From NCBI GenBank assembly GCA_022376515.1, contig WTXI01000009.1, positions 620,001 to 684,000 of the forward strand: 64,000 nucleotides of DNA, in the 5' to 3' direction. The DNA comes from Lactifluus volemus. Taxonomy: Eukaryota > Basidiomycota > Agaricomycetes > Russulales > Russulaceae. The notes beneath the pieces were generated by a model. That model made no database searches. It worked only from the letters and a program-made list of their open reading frames with translations, and was not told the DNA's origin. Both the position numbers and the translations under genes were made by a program. Numbering within the stretch: position 1 is the stretch's first letter; every line of letters begins with the position of its first letter. Shown one piece after another: positions 47,201 to 58,989 of this stretch.

Positions 47201-49765
47201 AAAGTTGTCCCATGATGGACCGAAACAGAGCCTGGGCTTCATCTGAATTAAAGTACCCTTGGAGGACTTCTTCGTACAAGTTGTCCAGTGGACCTTCACC
47301 ACGGTGACCTCGGGAGGATCCCAACAGGCGCTGCACACACTCGTTGTAGCTAAGGCCAAGACTGGCAGGGCTGTTTATGAATCCACATGCAACGGCCGCC
47401 CACTGAAACAAGCCCTCCGACGCCTGCACTAGTTCGCTACCATGGTCTTTGAACACATCCTCGCGGAGCTTGCTCTGGATATACAAGCCAATGTCTTGCT
47501 CAGTATTGGAAGCCAGTTGGCGGTCATCCATGTACAGAGTACGGACGGACCGTGCGTTGGCGAATGCATGTTCGATGTCATCTTCCGACCTCGAGGTGAT
47601 GAGAATGCGAAAGTTTGGCGGGAGGTCGATGAGACGTCGAGCAAGAAACGTGTGCAATGGATTTTGGCCAATTTTGACACCACTCTCATCCAACCCATCG
47701 ACGACGATGAGAATTGGATTACCGGGTGGTAGGCTCTTGAGTGGTTCAAGGAGGAGCCACTCAAAGAGTCTACGATAATCTCTGGTGGTACGAAGAGATG
47801 GATTCCCCGCAATGGCCCTCCTGAGGCCAAGCTTGAACGGAGGATAGCGACCGGAGAGGTCACGGGCAAGCGTCGTAAAAAAATGATAAGCTTCATCCTT
47901 GGGTTGCTCTGCCCGCGAAAAAGCAACATAAGAACCAAGATACGTCTTGTCGAAGTGAAGTGCGACCTCGTGTGCAATTGAGGACTTTCCTGTTCCTGCT
48001 TGGCCAAAGAGAACGAGGCCACGTTCAGATTTGGAATTCTCGACCCATTTAAAGATGTGATCCAAGAAGTCTTTGCGTGTGCCTTGGTGACAGCCTTCCC
48101 TATCGGTGAATCGCCATCCTCCCAAAAAAAGGCTTTCTCCGATTATTGCGCCCATTTCTGTGTTCCCCTTGTCAGACCGATGATCGATGATCTTGAGACT
48201 ATCAGAATGACGCACCGGTTTCTGATGCTAGGTTCGACATATCCGTTACCTGGGATCTCGCATCATTCCGTATTTCAGGGACAGCAATATCTGTGGGGAA
48301 TTTTCGTCGTAGTTCTCCTAGTCGGACGACGGTCTCGCGGAGGTGTTCGACATTTTCCAAAGCCCGCTTTCCTGGAAATCACATGTTGATAAGGGGCAAT
48401 GAGAGAGGTCAGGATAACGTACCAACTTGTTTGGTAAACGTTTCGGTAAACGCGTACGATTTGATAAAATTGGCACATTCGGAGACGCACTGCAGCATCT
48501 CATTGAGAATTTTTGCTTGCGTAGACGCTGGTTGGATGTTCCTCAAAACATCCCCATTTCCAAATTCAAACGCATTCAATATCGACTCAAGGAGTGATCG
48601 GAAGTTGTCGTCACGCTGTAACTGGTGTACAAAAGTCTGCCAACAAGTCAAAAAAAAAGTGAGCGTTCCATTTCATCCAACAAAGCAAGGGCGCGCACCT
48701 CGGGAATATTGGAAAGCTGAGTCCATGCCAAGCTGGCACGCTGAGGGGCAGCAATTAACTCGTTGAACAGTAGAGGAAAAGGTATGGGACATACTTCTTT
48801 GAGAATTGGACTGACGGTGTCCATCACCTGTTTCATAACATTAACGGCACTTTTCCATAAAGTCACCGCATCCATAGCTCCCTCAGCGCGATCGGGATGA
48901 CGCGACATCCCCGTCTGGCTGTCCGGCACTGCTCCCACAGGAGTGCCGCTGTCGACGAGAAGATCACCCGTCCTGGAAATATCAGATATAGGAGCAGTAA
49001 CTGCCGTGCCAGTGGGTTGCGCGGCTTCAGTGTCAGATGGGACAATAAGACGCGTAACGCCTCCTTCAGTGACAGGGTTGTCCAATGTGAGATTCGGGAT
49101 GTTGACTGTCGCTGTCCGAGAGGAACTTGCGTTTGATGACACTGTGATCGTTAAGACCGTGGCCGGTTCTTTTGTCTGTCTAGAATTGCCGAAAACAATG
49201 TCGAGTTCTACGTGTAGGGTGCTCAGCCAGACGCATGAGTGAAAATTCTGAGACGAACCGCGAGGTGGTTCACAGGCTATCCTCTGACTTCCAATAAGGA
49301 TGTCATTCGGTTTGGTCCTTTTCTCATACAGAGATACTGTGATATGGGAGTGCCGTAGTACAATGCTGCTGGAGACTTAGCCGCAAATAAATATAGAATA
49401 TGGCAATTTCTCACAAAGTGTCGAGATTCTCGTTCCATTCTACGATATTCTCCCTTCTCTGCACAGATCGTGTTTGCCTCGTCGTTTCCTCGTAAGTCAC
49501 AGTGACATAAAAAATTCCTTTCCTCCAGAGGAGGGTCTTGAAACGCGGAGGGTTGCGCGCTCTGACGACTGGGAGGAGAACGAGACTTAGTACCTCTCAG
49601 AGCGTGGTCATAATGGAAGTACATACCAGTCAACCGGAGCGGATGCGAGCCTGGTTGCGTTTCGGTGACCTGAGCGCAGCGGCTGTGCCTTATATCGGAG
49701 ATCTGAGAACCTGAGCTGTAGTAATGATTAACAGTGGGAGACATTGGGATAGGAGACTTTGACAT
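44278..49765 (-). CDS. NLR2: intact C2-NACHT-WD40 receptor
   Basis: Exons as I read them: 49765-49627, 49568-49415, 49368-48795, 48758-48699, 48636-48423, 48371-48250, 48191-46635 and 46575-44278, total 5118 nt, exactly 1705 codons plus stop. Domains: C2 at ~43-150 (RLTVVRARNPPRF, IFYVTVTYEETTRQTRSVQR, IVEWNENLDTF, HITVSLYEKRTKPNDILIGS). A Ser/Thr/Pro linker runs to ~255. A helical region at ~260-420 includes WKSAVNVMKQVMDTVSPILK and ENVEHLRETVVRLGELRRKF. In the NACHT, Walker A is GQAGTGKSS (~484-492) and Walker B ILIVVDGLDES (~581-591). Fourteen 43-aa WD40 repeats lie at ~1019-1620, then a fused degenerate unit and a conserved tail. Family knowledge: STAND receptors oligomerise on ligand binding by the repeats and signal through the N-terminus. 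The C2 would suggest membrane or lipid docking, which is inference. Confidence 0.9.
44560..46341 (-). repeat. WD40 repeat array of NLR2 (14 units)
   Basis: 129-bp direct repeats. The consensus is GHTDxVTSVAFSP, then HGERIASAS, xDHTIRVWDATTG, QIVAGPFT. Variation is concentrated at the residue after GHTD (P, V, L, W), at the residue after SAS (F, D, S, R, N, Y) and at two neighbouring sites. The last unit is fused after ATTG to HIASASDNGTIHVKTAT, a deletion junction. Confidence 0.9.
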
Positions 49766-49931
49766 ACGGATCCGGGGTCATCTGGGTAGCGTTTGAAGAG
49801 AGTAAGAAAGAGAAAGATACGTGGGAGAGGTTGAGGGTTGTTGAGCCTTGAGGTAACCACGTGTCGTCTACATTATGCCATCTAAGGCACCTTGTCTGCG
49901 CCATCTCACGCTCAGCGCTAGCAGCAAGTGT

Positions 49932-50350
49932 TGGAATATCTTGGCGCTTTGGGAGGAGATGTCGCATGCCGAGGAGGGAGGTGAATTGGCCGCGGGAGGT
50001 CAGAGGAGCCTGAGGAAGGAGTCGCTATCGCGACCGACGCCCTGAGGGCAACACACCCCCGATGGTCCTACTACAGTATATTTTCGGCAGGCCGCAGCCT
50101 CATTCAAGTTCGAGGACCGAGCGCGCCCGCTCGTTATTTTCTCGCGTTCTGACACGTTTTCTCCTCGAACACATTTCGACTCATTAGTAGCAATTAATCA
50201 GTTACCATGGACTCTAGTATAAATATTTCGAGCAATCAAGTTGTAAGGGCATCAGTTGTGCCCATTTTCGTTCCATCTCGTTTTCGCGCGTGTTCCCGCC
50301 TTCTCTCATTCATTCCGCTCGTTTTCACTCTCGGACCTTCAACTTTCGAT
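49932..50350. repeat. Block e, copy 2 (upstream of NLR2)
   Basis: Copy of 17148-17677, here 5' of the NLR. It includes the 12-codon frame with GTAAGG donor at 50207-50242. Confidence 0.65.
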
Positions 50351-50463
50351 CGAGCTTCGCGCCTTTTTTAAAACGTTATTACCTAAGTATTAAGCGACAC
50401 TGCAAGATACTGTACTTTACGACTCGGATCCTCGAAAGAAAAGGCCCGACACGAGACAAAGCA

Positions 50464-52110
50464 TCAGTAAAACACGTAGGCTACGCACAGTAACGGGAAC
50501 CCCGCATACAGCACCAACCAGATCATCGCGTTGTCCAAGAACTTGTTACACTTGATTATTGGCGACCGTGCGAAAGCGGTCACGGGATGAGTTTCAGCAC
50601 AAAAACATACAATCTATTTCCTCGTTCGAACAATTAATCTTTTCACAAATAAAAAAGAGAAAGGGCCTTGTTTGCGGTTCCTGAAACTGCAAAGCACGGG
50701 GACGGTTTGTGGGCCGCCGCGGAGAGAAGAAAGGTGACCAACATTGCACGCGAGCGGGACAATTGGAACGAGCTGATTGTCGACGCCTAGACGTGTCGAA
50801 GCAGGAAGTTGTGCACGGTTCGGGAGAACACCCCAAGACGGTAAGTTCCATTGTGACCGTATTCAGACCACAGGCAGGGTCCACATACTACGAAAGCTCG
50901 GCGAATTCGTTGCATATACACTCTGAGAGTATCTTGTCAGTCACGAGTGGCTCTGTGCTACGACTTAAAGCGCGCGTAGAATAAAAGCAAATAGTATGCT
51001 GAATGGTACCGACAAGTCCATGTGAAGGACTGCTCCGCTCGAATTAGCGTAGGGTAAAATGAACGTCTCGGCAAGCAGAACAAAGGCGCCAAAAGTCGCG
51101 ACTGTGTTTTCAAACACGTATAGGGATTCTGTGGACAACTAAATCAATCTTAAACACCCAACGCAGCCACCAAGACGAACCTCTGTGTGCGGGAAAACTC
51201 GAGCTCATATAGCAATGGGATAAGTTGATACATTTCAAAGTTTTTGTACGTGATATTCTGTGGCCAGCGCACGCGTTGTGGGCCCGAGATAACCAGTTCC
51301 CATTCGAGCTCTGAGTATTCCGCAGCAAGGGCTCAGATATCAGAATCTGGATGATCTACGAGCGGATGAGATGCCACGCCTTTACGTTTCTCATCGCCCA
51401 GCGCAGTAGTTGACCCAGTTATTTTGGCGATGCGCCTGCGAAGAGCAGTGGCATTCGGCACTTCTTTGTATCAGGTGGTCACACCTTCAGGCAACTCTAG
51501 ACTCTAGAGTGCCAGATGACGACGTGCCTCGGTACTACTCCTGTCTGAGTCCGCTTCTCGCCCAAGGACCTCTCGGCGCTTCTTCGCGTCTTCTCCCACC
51601 CACCAACTCGAGACGTCGCAACATTGTTTCAGGATCGCCGCAGATTGCTGAGAGACATAGTGTAAGGAGTCATTCGCTGCCATATAAGAATACATCTTCA
51701 TTACCATGGCCCGATAGATTGGAAGGGAATTAGGCGGAATACGAATCGAGACAGTCGAGATACGTACCAATTTATGGAGAGTCAAGAAACCGGATTCAAG
51801 ATGCACCCAGGGCCATTGGCTATTAGATATGCGATCAGCTTGTCAGGGCAGTAAATAAAGTGACTTAGATGCACACCGATTGGAAGTCCACGTAATTGCG
51901 GCGAGGAGCGTGAATGTCTGAAGCACATGGGTGGAGGGCAGCACCTGTCTGATAGTACCTGACACACCCCAGCTAACTGCCTTTCGAATGGAGCGCAGAT
52001 TCCTGTGCTCAAGATAAGCACCGTATCGGTGAGCGCTAATGTGCGGGCGTCTCTTAAAAACGCGGAGGCGAACTGCAAGTTGAGCGGAGCACCATGTGTT
52101 TCTATACTAT
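50464..52110 (-). pseudogene. Sterol O-acyltransferase (MBOAT family), decayed
   Basis: Pieces of an ARE/ACAT-type acyltransferase in order: LALTDTVLILSTGICAPF, SGFLTLHKLV, KMYSYMAANDSLHYVSQQSA, WPQNITYKNFEMYQLIPLLY with the ELEFPRT motif, HNFLLRHV-stop-ASTISSFQL, AMLVTFLLSAAAH and the end FPLLCVAYVFY at 50464. The conserved RHVY tyrosine codon is TAG, the frame shifts repeatedly and N-terminal exons are missing. The last exon (NKFLDNAMIWLVLYAGFPLL) is still open. The family esterifies sterols in the ER. This copy cannot. Confidence 0.8.
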
Positions 52111-52331
52111 TGTAGCCTCAGCCTTGAGCCTCATGCTGTTCAGTGAGCGAATTGAGTTGAAACTGTAAGCTCCTTTTCCTTGGGTATCGATGTCATAACT
52201 TTGGAACGGGTTGTCGAGATAGCTCCGGAACCCGCGCAAAAAAAGCGGGGGAGCTTCACGTTCGCGCTCAGAATAGTCACGTGAAAACCATCACGTGATC
52301 AAAGTTACCGGGTTTTTCCCGCAACACTATC
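52111..52331. other. Spacer with short inverted repeat
   Basis: TCACGTGA occurs twice around 52278-52300 with AAACCA between, forming a possible hairpin. It contains E-box-like CACGTG. No gene is seen. Confidence 0.4.
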
Positions 52332-52658
52332 ATTGACATGGGCCAAAACCGTAGCTGTGTCCGCCCTTGCATCTGCCTGTGCGATCAGGTGAAGTCGTCT
52401 CTGGACACCCTCTTCTCGTCCGTCGTGATAACATAGCCCGCCAGTTACTATTGTACCGACATTATCCTACAGGGCCCGGGTGCGTTTTAGGTGGCCGACA
52501 CTACCGGTCATCAGGACATTCATGTATGACTAGTTGGAACCCGGATGAAGTGCTAGAATGTATCCGAGTCACGCTTTCTCTCCAATCACAGAAAAGTGAG
52601 CGTCGTAAATCCACTACCAAGAAGGGAAATGAAAGCATAGCCATAGATAGAGAATGCG

Positions 52659-53320
52659 TCAAGGCAAAGCATTTACTTGAATTAATTCTTCCACAACTTT
52701 ATCTCTCGGAGTGATAGAACATTGAAATACCTCTGGATACCTGAGGTGGATAGACTATCAGTTTCAAATGACGCTTTTGAGAGATGGCCCGGCTTACATG
52801 CCGATACCACCGGGGAGATTTGGTGAAACGTTGACAGGGATTTCGTGTCCATTCTCATCCCGCGCTTTCGTGACATCAAATACGGACAGCACGGATGAGA
52901 TCACGATAAAGAGCGTCGCATCCACAAAGTGACGCCCAGAACAGATCCTTTTGCCAGCACCATATGCCAACGAAATCACGGGGTCATCTCGGAGGCTCCC
53001 ATCTTTATTGAGAAAACGTTCAGGGTTGAACACCTCGGGATCGGGGTAGATCTCTGGATCGTGAAGGATTGCCCTGCGATATCTTAGATCAGCGCTGGAA
53101 ACATGAGATGCCAACGCACCACGTATTAACTATTATTGTGCAACCTTTTTAGTCAAATCAAAATGTTGAACGGTAAGTTATAAGTTAGAACAATGGCGAC
53201 GATGCAGACCTTTCGGAATGAAGAAGCCACTGTAGATGTCATCCTCGCTTGGTACATGAAGAACGGCTTAAAGCATAGTTGTAGTACCTATATTCGAGCT
53301 CAAATAGCAGAAGGCCCGCA
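52659..53320 (-). pseudogene. Cytochrome P450 family B, 3' fragment
   Basis: Nearly identical to the end of P450-B1: LRYRRAILHDPEIYPDPEVF, PERFLN, YGAGKRICSGR and the HPEVF-type last exon (HPEVFQCSITPRDK, with Gln for Arg), ending at 52659. Upstream it stops at 53320, inside the intron after the ExxR exon, and joins the X2 repeat block. The haem loop has CSGR where active copies have CPGR. It cannot make an enzyme. Confidence 0.85.
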
Positions 53321-53324
53321 CCCA

Positions 53325-55550
53325 AGCTGGGTCGTGGCGTATAGTAGTGTTACAAGGGGTGGGGTCGTGAAAAAAAAAGGTTCGAAAAATGGGTTTTTTT
53401 GCATACTTTCTAAACCACAAAAGCAGAAGATTTTCGGTGTGTGTGGGGAATGAATAGATGGTGGCAAGGGAGCGATCAACACCGATTGAAGAACGTGTGG
53501 CGAATAATGATCACCAACAATGAAGCATGGGAAATAACTTAGAGCGTTACGAAATGAATGACGATGGCGTTCGTCTGCGACAAGTCAATAAGCGGATATA
53601 GAGACTAGGTAATTGTGGGATCATTTACGCCCATGAAGAGCACGATTGCTCTTGCGACGCGACGCACAAGGCTTTGAAGGTCGACGGTACCGACGAATTC
53701 GCTACTCACGGGGATCTCGTAAACAAGCGAGAGATATCCAGTCCACTGATTACCCGTCGATGAAATCACACATCAGCGAAAATGCAACAACGGGACCAAT
53801 AGAGACGGAGAAACGCAGGTACGGATGGAAGAAAAACGCACCTGAACTTTGAGTGTGGCGGTCACGCGTATCCGCAATATCGCGAATCGCATACAGATGG
53901 CCGCGCGATAGGGGTACGCTATCCATAGCGTCGTTGAAAGTGACACCGTCTTGCACCCGAAGGGCGGTACTTGATGGTGACGCCATCTGGGAGGCGGCGA
54001 TACGGAACGGACATGAACTCGTGATCTGCGAGTCTGGAATAAGGACTGAGCATCCATTCGCGGTACGTCACCGGAGCGAGGACCGGAGCGAAGGGCGGCA
54101 GCAGCGCGGGTGGACCGTAACCGAAACCACCGGTGCTGAAAGCGTGACCGCGGGCGCCAAAGCCATCATTGCGCCGAAAGTAGCTGCAGCGCGGCGAGTT
54201 GTAGTACGAATCAGGTTTGGCTGCACGATGGGGAGGGACGCCGGTCGGATTCTTATCGTATCCTGAGGGCTCTGGGGGGGAGGTATACTGCTCACGATTT
54301 CCCATCCCGCTCCCCACCACTGGTTGCACAGGAGAAGCATCGCCCTCACTGGGAAGGTCACCTTTCCGGAGTAAAGGTTGTGGAGTGGCAGCTGCCATGG
54401 ATTGCATAGTTTTACTGTTGCGTTTGACAGCAAGATGGGTAGCCCCTCCTTCAGCAGCGGGGTTATCGAGATCGGCCGTTGTGGGGCTCGGGGTGTTGAC
54501 TGCCGCAATCAGAGAGGAATCCCTGTTCGCTGACTCGGTGATCGTTAAGAAGAGTGTGGTTGCCTCCATCGAATGTCCGTCATCGCTGCCGAAAACAATA
54601 TCTGTTTCTATACGTAGGGTGCTCAGCCAGACGCATGAGTAAGAATTCTTAAAAGACAAACCATGTTGGGGTTCACAGGGTATCTCCTGCCTTCCAACAA
54701 GGATATCATCTCGCATGGTCATTTTCACGTAAAGAGATATAGTGATCCGAGAGCATGGTTCGAAGACGCTGCAAGAGACTCAGCTGCAGATAGAATTTTT
54801 AAAAAAAAGAGATTTCCTACAATTCGACGTTCTCGTTCCATTCTACGCGTTGAGCTACGCTCCGCACAGATCGTGTCTTCCATGTTCTTCCCCCGTCTGT
54901 CAGAGAAGCATAAAATTGTTTTTTCTTCCAAAGGAGGGTCTTAATACGGGGGAGGTTGTGCGCTCGGAGAACTGGCAAGGGGAAGAGATTTAGTCCTTAT
55001 CAGCGCATGGTGATAAGATACATACCAGTAACTTGGAGCGGGAAAGAGCTCGGTTGCGTTTCGCTGACCTGATTGCGGCTGACATGACTTGGGCTGAATG
55101 AGTGATTAACAGAGCGGGACATCGACATATGAGAAATTGACATACGACATCTAGCTAGTAGAGCTAAAGAAGAGATTGGAATTGAGCCGTTGAGAGCCTT
55201 GTTTCCTTTTCGGAGATATCCGGTCCCGCGACCTGAACTCTACTGTTATGAGTCTCCCTGTATCGGACCCACTGCCAATCAGAGTGGATGGCATCACTGG
55301 TAGTACCTAACGGCGTCGTCTTGTATCTGATAACTCCTCTTGAGCACATGCGTTACTACCTTACCTCTAGCGCTTCATTTGGTTAGCCTGTCTGAGAACC
55401 GCTGACACTGAGGCCTTGGAAATCTTGGTGAGTACCGTGACATCGCACTACAATCGAAGCGCTCCCGGGAAACTCATAAACAGCCGGAGGTGATTAAAAT
55501 CACAGAGCGTTTACCGGGATTGTGGCATAGCGCCACTGAACCAACAGGCC
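53325..55550. repeat. Block h, copy 2 (X2 unit)
   Basis: Copy of 32515-34920 lacking the 138-bp NLR-tail insertion, so it represents the empty site. Confidence 0.85.
53615..55128 (-). CDS. X2: C2-domain protein with novel C-terminus (3' part disrupted)
   Basis: Exon 1 55128-55026, exon 2 54971-54821, exon 3 from 54768. The C2 domain is complete and open: VTVLRAHNLPRIKTLL, FYASLTDGGRTWKTRSVRSV, QRVEWNENVEF, RITISLYVKMTMRDDILVGR, then CVWLSTLRIETDIVFGS as in the NLRs. The linker is Pro/Gly/Tyr-rich (EQYTSPPEPSGYDKNPTGVP, FGARGHAFSTGGFGYGPP). Compared with X1, two small deletions (5 nt near 53957, 2 nt near 53850) shift the frame before the last intron (53746-53841), so the protein would end around 53919. 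The last exon 53615-53745 still reads WTGYLSLVYEIPVSSEF with RRVARAIVLFMGVN. No NACHT and no WD40 follow. It is either a recent pseudogene or a shortened C2-linker protein. The function is unknown. Confidence 0.7.
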
Positions 55551-56204
55551 ACTAGCACTGGCACTGGCATTCTCCCAGGAGTCCCAGCACGGTCATAAAG
55601 GCCGTCGTGAAGATTTTCAGTGGCGTTGATACTAGTACTTATACATAAAACCAAAAGAGTAAAACAGGTGGGGCGCTCGGCCCAGGGGTTGTGATAGGAG
55701 TAGGCGCACGACATTTGAGCAGATCAAACCTGGAAAATATCTAGTCACCGACCACCAGCAAGGCATTTTGACTCGGCGTGTATTGAAAATCCGACAGAAA
55801 AACAGAGGATTTCCTCGCTGCTCTGATCATATAAGAAGGGGAAGTAAGGCTAGATCGACACAACCTTTACTGAAGAAAAAACTACGGGTGACCTGGGCAA
55901 TCTAGGAGTGGGATTCGGTACCTCCGGGACGGGATCTGGCGCCTCCGCGTCTGGTAAGTCGTCAACCAATCATCGATCGACGATCGACGTCGAACATTTT
56001 CGACTTTAAACTACCATACACCAGACTAGCGATTTCCCTAACTGACAAAGATGACAATAACACTAAAAATTTCAAGCCTATACTTCTGTCTGGGGTTAAT
56101 GAACCGGCCGTACCTGCCCTCTGAAAATCCCTGTGATGCTGGATTCAGGACTTGTGGCTGGCGCGCTCTACATGTAACGGTGCGGGCACAACGGCTCTCT
56201 TGGT
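55551..56204. other. Upstream region of P450-B3
   Basis: No gene recognised. TATAAA at 56205-56210 belongs to the P450 that follows. Confidence 0.45.
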
Positions 56205-56210
56205 TATAAA
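56205..56210 (+). promoter_or_regulatory. TATA box of P450-B3
   Basis: TATAAA 51 bp before the ATG at 56261, the same arrangement as in P450-B2. Confidence 0.5.
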
Positions 56211-56260
56211 TCCCCGTTTTTTCTCCGCAAGCAACCACTCTCGTGTCTAGTGTCCTTGAC

Positions 56261-58433
56261 ATGCAGTTCCCTAACAACTTCGCTATCGACATTCTCGCGG
56301 TCACCATAGTTCTTTACCTATTTCTTATCTTCCGCGATCACAGAAGACGCAGAGGATTTCCTTATCCCCCGGGTCCGCCATCGTTTCCACTAATAGGTAA
56401 TCTACTTGATGTCCCCACTGGAAAAGAGGCTCCTTGGTTGAAATACGAAGGCATATCCAAGAAATATGGTAGGGTTCATTCTCACTATTACACCATACCC
56501 TTCGCTAATCCTGACACTTGTATCAACAGGCGACGTGTTTTGCCTTCGAGTTTTCGGACAAGTCATTGTGGTGCTCAACTCGCTATCTGCAATCAAGGAT
56601 CTACTCGAGAAGCGCAGCGAAGCACACTCGGATCGGCCTATGTTTCCCATGGCGGAAATGTGGGTTTAACAGTGTTTGGTTCCAACATCCTTCAAGTTAA
56701 CTTCAACCACAGACTGGAACTCGATTGGCTCTTACCCTTTTCCAACGTGGGTGAATCTTGGCGTGAGGAACGCAGGTTAATGGATCGTGGCCTTCGGTCT
56801 GCAAGTGATGAGTATCGGCATATGATGAAAGAAAAGACTGGCACATTTCTCGCAAAACTCCTCGCAACTCCACGCGACTTCCGTCGTCATATAGAACTGT
56901 GAATTCTCTGATTTTGTTCTGCCGTACCATCACTGACGATTATTATACAAGCTTTGAAGGACGACTAATCATGTCCGTTACATATGGGTATGATTTGAAA
57001 GAGAATGACGATATGATCGCCGCACCGGTTCAAACCGTCGAGACCATTTCACGGTTCGCCTTACCTGGCGCAGCCTTGGTAAATCATCTCCCATTCTGTA
57101 CGTCCTTTCCTGTTACCCGCTCGATACATGTGATGGTCTGCTCACAAATCGGTTCAGTGCGGCACATCCCCTCATGGGTCCCATGGTTTAGCTACGAGCC
57201 ACTGGCACGGATGGGCAGGAATCTGAGTCAGAGGGTAAGGAACGAGCCCATCGACTTTGTGAAGAATGCTTTGGTTTGTGGTGACTACGCTTAGGGGCTT
57301 ACGAGATTCATGTTGACCGAGACGATTATAGCATCAGGGTACTGCGGTACCATCACTGGCCAGTAAATGTCTCCAAGAAATAGAAAAATTGGCTTCTCCA
57401 GAATATCAGAGGCAGGAAGAGGTTATCAAGCGGTCTTTAGGCGCCCTTTATGCCGGTAGGTCATTTCATCCGAATTCAGGCCACATTGTACTCACCGAAA
57501 GAACCTTTGTCAGCCGGGTCAGATACGGTGCACATTCTCTTTATTCCCATGCTCCTTTAACTGACCACCAAGAAAGACTGTATCCGCGATTGCCTCTCTA
57601 TTTCTTGCAATTGTTCTTTATCCAGATGTGCAAAAGAGAGCACAAGCAGAGCTTGACTCTGTTCTTGCCAGAGATAGGCTTCCAGGGTTCGAGGATAGGT
57701 CGCGCCTTCCGTATATCAGTGCGTTGTGCAGAGAATTGTTGAGGTGGCGGATGGTGGCACCTCTAGGTGCGAGCCTTTCAATTTGATTATGTCAAATCAG
57801 CGTGCTAGAACTATGGTATAAGGTTTTCCGCATTCTTCGAGCGAGGATGATGTCTACAGAGGGTTCTTCATTCCGAAAGGTCTGCCTTGTCACCTATCCT
57901 TCTATTTGGAAACTCACCAAATATTCGACTCAAAGGTTCTGTTGTAATAGCTAACGCATGGTGCGATCGCTTCCCATCTTCTAGGATCTATCGAGCTAAA
58001 GATATCTTAGGGCAATCCTTCACAACCCGGAGATCTACCCAGATCCAGAGGTGTTTAAACCTGAGCGTTTTCTCAACGAAAATGGGAGCCTCAGAGACGA
58101 CCCAGTACTGTCCTTGGTATATGGTGTTGGCAAACGAATCTGCCCTGGACGTCACTTTGCGGATGCGACGCTCTTCATCGTTGCTTCGTCTGTGCTTTCT
58201 GTATTTAATGTCACGAAGGCAAAAGATAAGAGTGGCCACGAAATCCTTGTCAATATTGCGGCGATGCCTGTTGGAAACGAGCTCGTCAGGTAAGTCAAAC
58301 TCAGCTCACTCCTAGGAAATGTTGTTTGGTCTGATAGATGGATCATCAAAGCCACCCAGGGACATTTGAGTGTTCTATCAATCCGAGAGATCAGCTTGCG
58401 GAAGATTTGATTGTAGCGAATACGTTGTCCTAG
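56261..58433 (+). CDS. Cytochrome P450, family B copy 3
   Basis: Starts MQFPNNFAIDILAVTIVLYL (anchor), hinge GFPYPPGPPSFPLIGNLLDV. It continues with DVFCLRVFGQVIVVLNSLSA, LELDWLLPFSN, SDEYRHMMKEKTGTFLAKLL, MSVTYGYDLKENDDM and IPSWVPWFSYEPLAR. The I-helix AGSDTT is joined across an intron (GTGCAC donor), followed by VSAIASLFLAIVLYPDVQK. ExxR is RELLR, the PERF segment is VFKPERFLN and the haem loop is YGVGKRICPGR. The last exon (HPGTFECSINPRDQLAEDLI) ends with TAG at 58431-58433. All motifs are present, so it is probably functional. It is closest to P450-B2 in 3' sequence, including the segment after the stop. Confidence 0.85.
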
Positions 58434-58989
58434 TAATTTGCATGGGCCAGCCTGAGGCATCCACAAATGAGTCCAAGTGAGTGCCAGAAGCGGAGAGACC
58501 CATAGCCAGCCCCTGGACTTTAGGTGCACTATCGCACCCCGGGGTGGCCGTGCGAAGGAGCCTACTATATTCGAATTGAAATAAAAATCTCCCGTTGCAC
58601 TATAATCTAACTGCGTCTCAAGAAATTTCTCACGGGGTGAACTCACCTAGTGGCCTTAATCCTGACTTTTCCTTCCTTTCAATAAGACTCCTTTTTTTGG
58701 GGACGTATGTATTGTATTTCTACAATCACTCAGATCACTTTTACAGTTAAAGAATGCAATTGTTGAATCGTTATTGTGGGATGTGTGAAACTCAAGGAAG
58801 TAGCGGATGCCTGTTATATAATCCTTCCTGCTTGACCACAAGTCAGCCAGATCACGCATCACTTCACCACTCACCACCATGCCACTGATGAGGCACAACA
58901 AAATAAACTGTTTTCTCCCTCACCCATGCAGCTCGTGTGACTATGCAAACCTTCGAAATTGAACAAGAATAGGCCACAGCTGGGGGGAG
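58434..58989. other. No gene recognised
   Basis: 3' flank of P450-B3. The first ~30 bp match the 3' flank of P450-B2. Confidence 0.45.

Noticed and set aside
44278..49765. Telomere-linked helicase or complete Helitron carrying the NLR genes
   Set aside because: No Rep domain, no TC/CTRR ends and only a C-terminal helicase piece were seen, so the claim is not supported.
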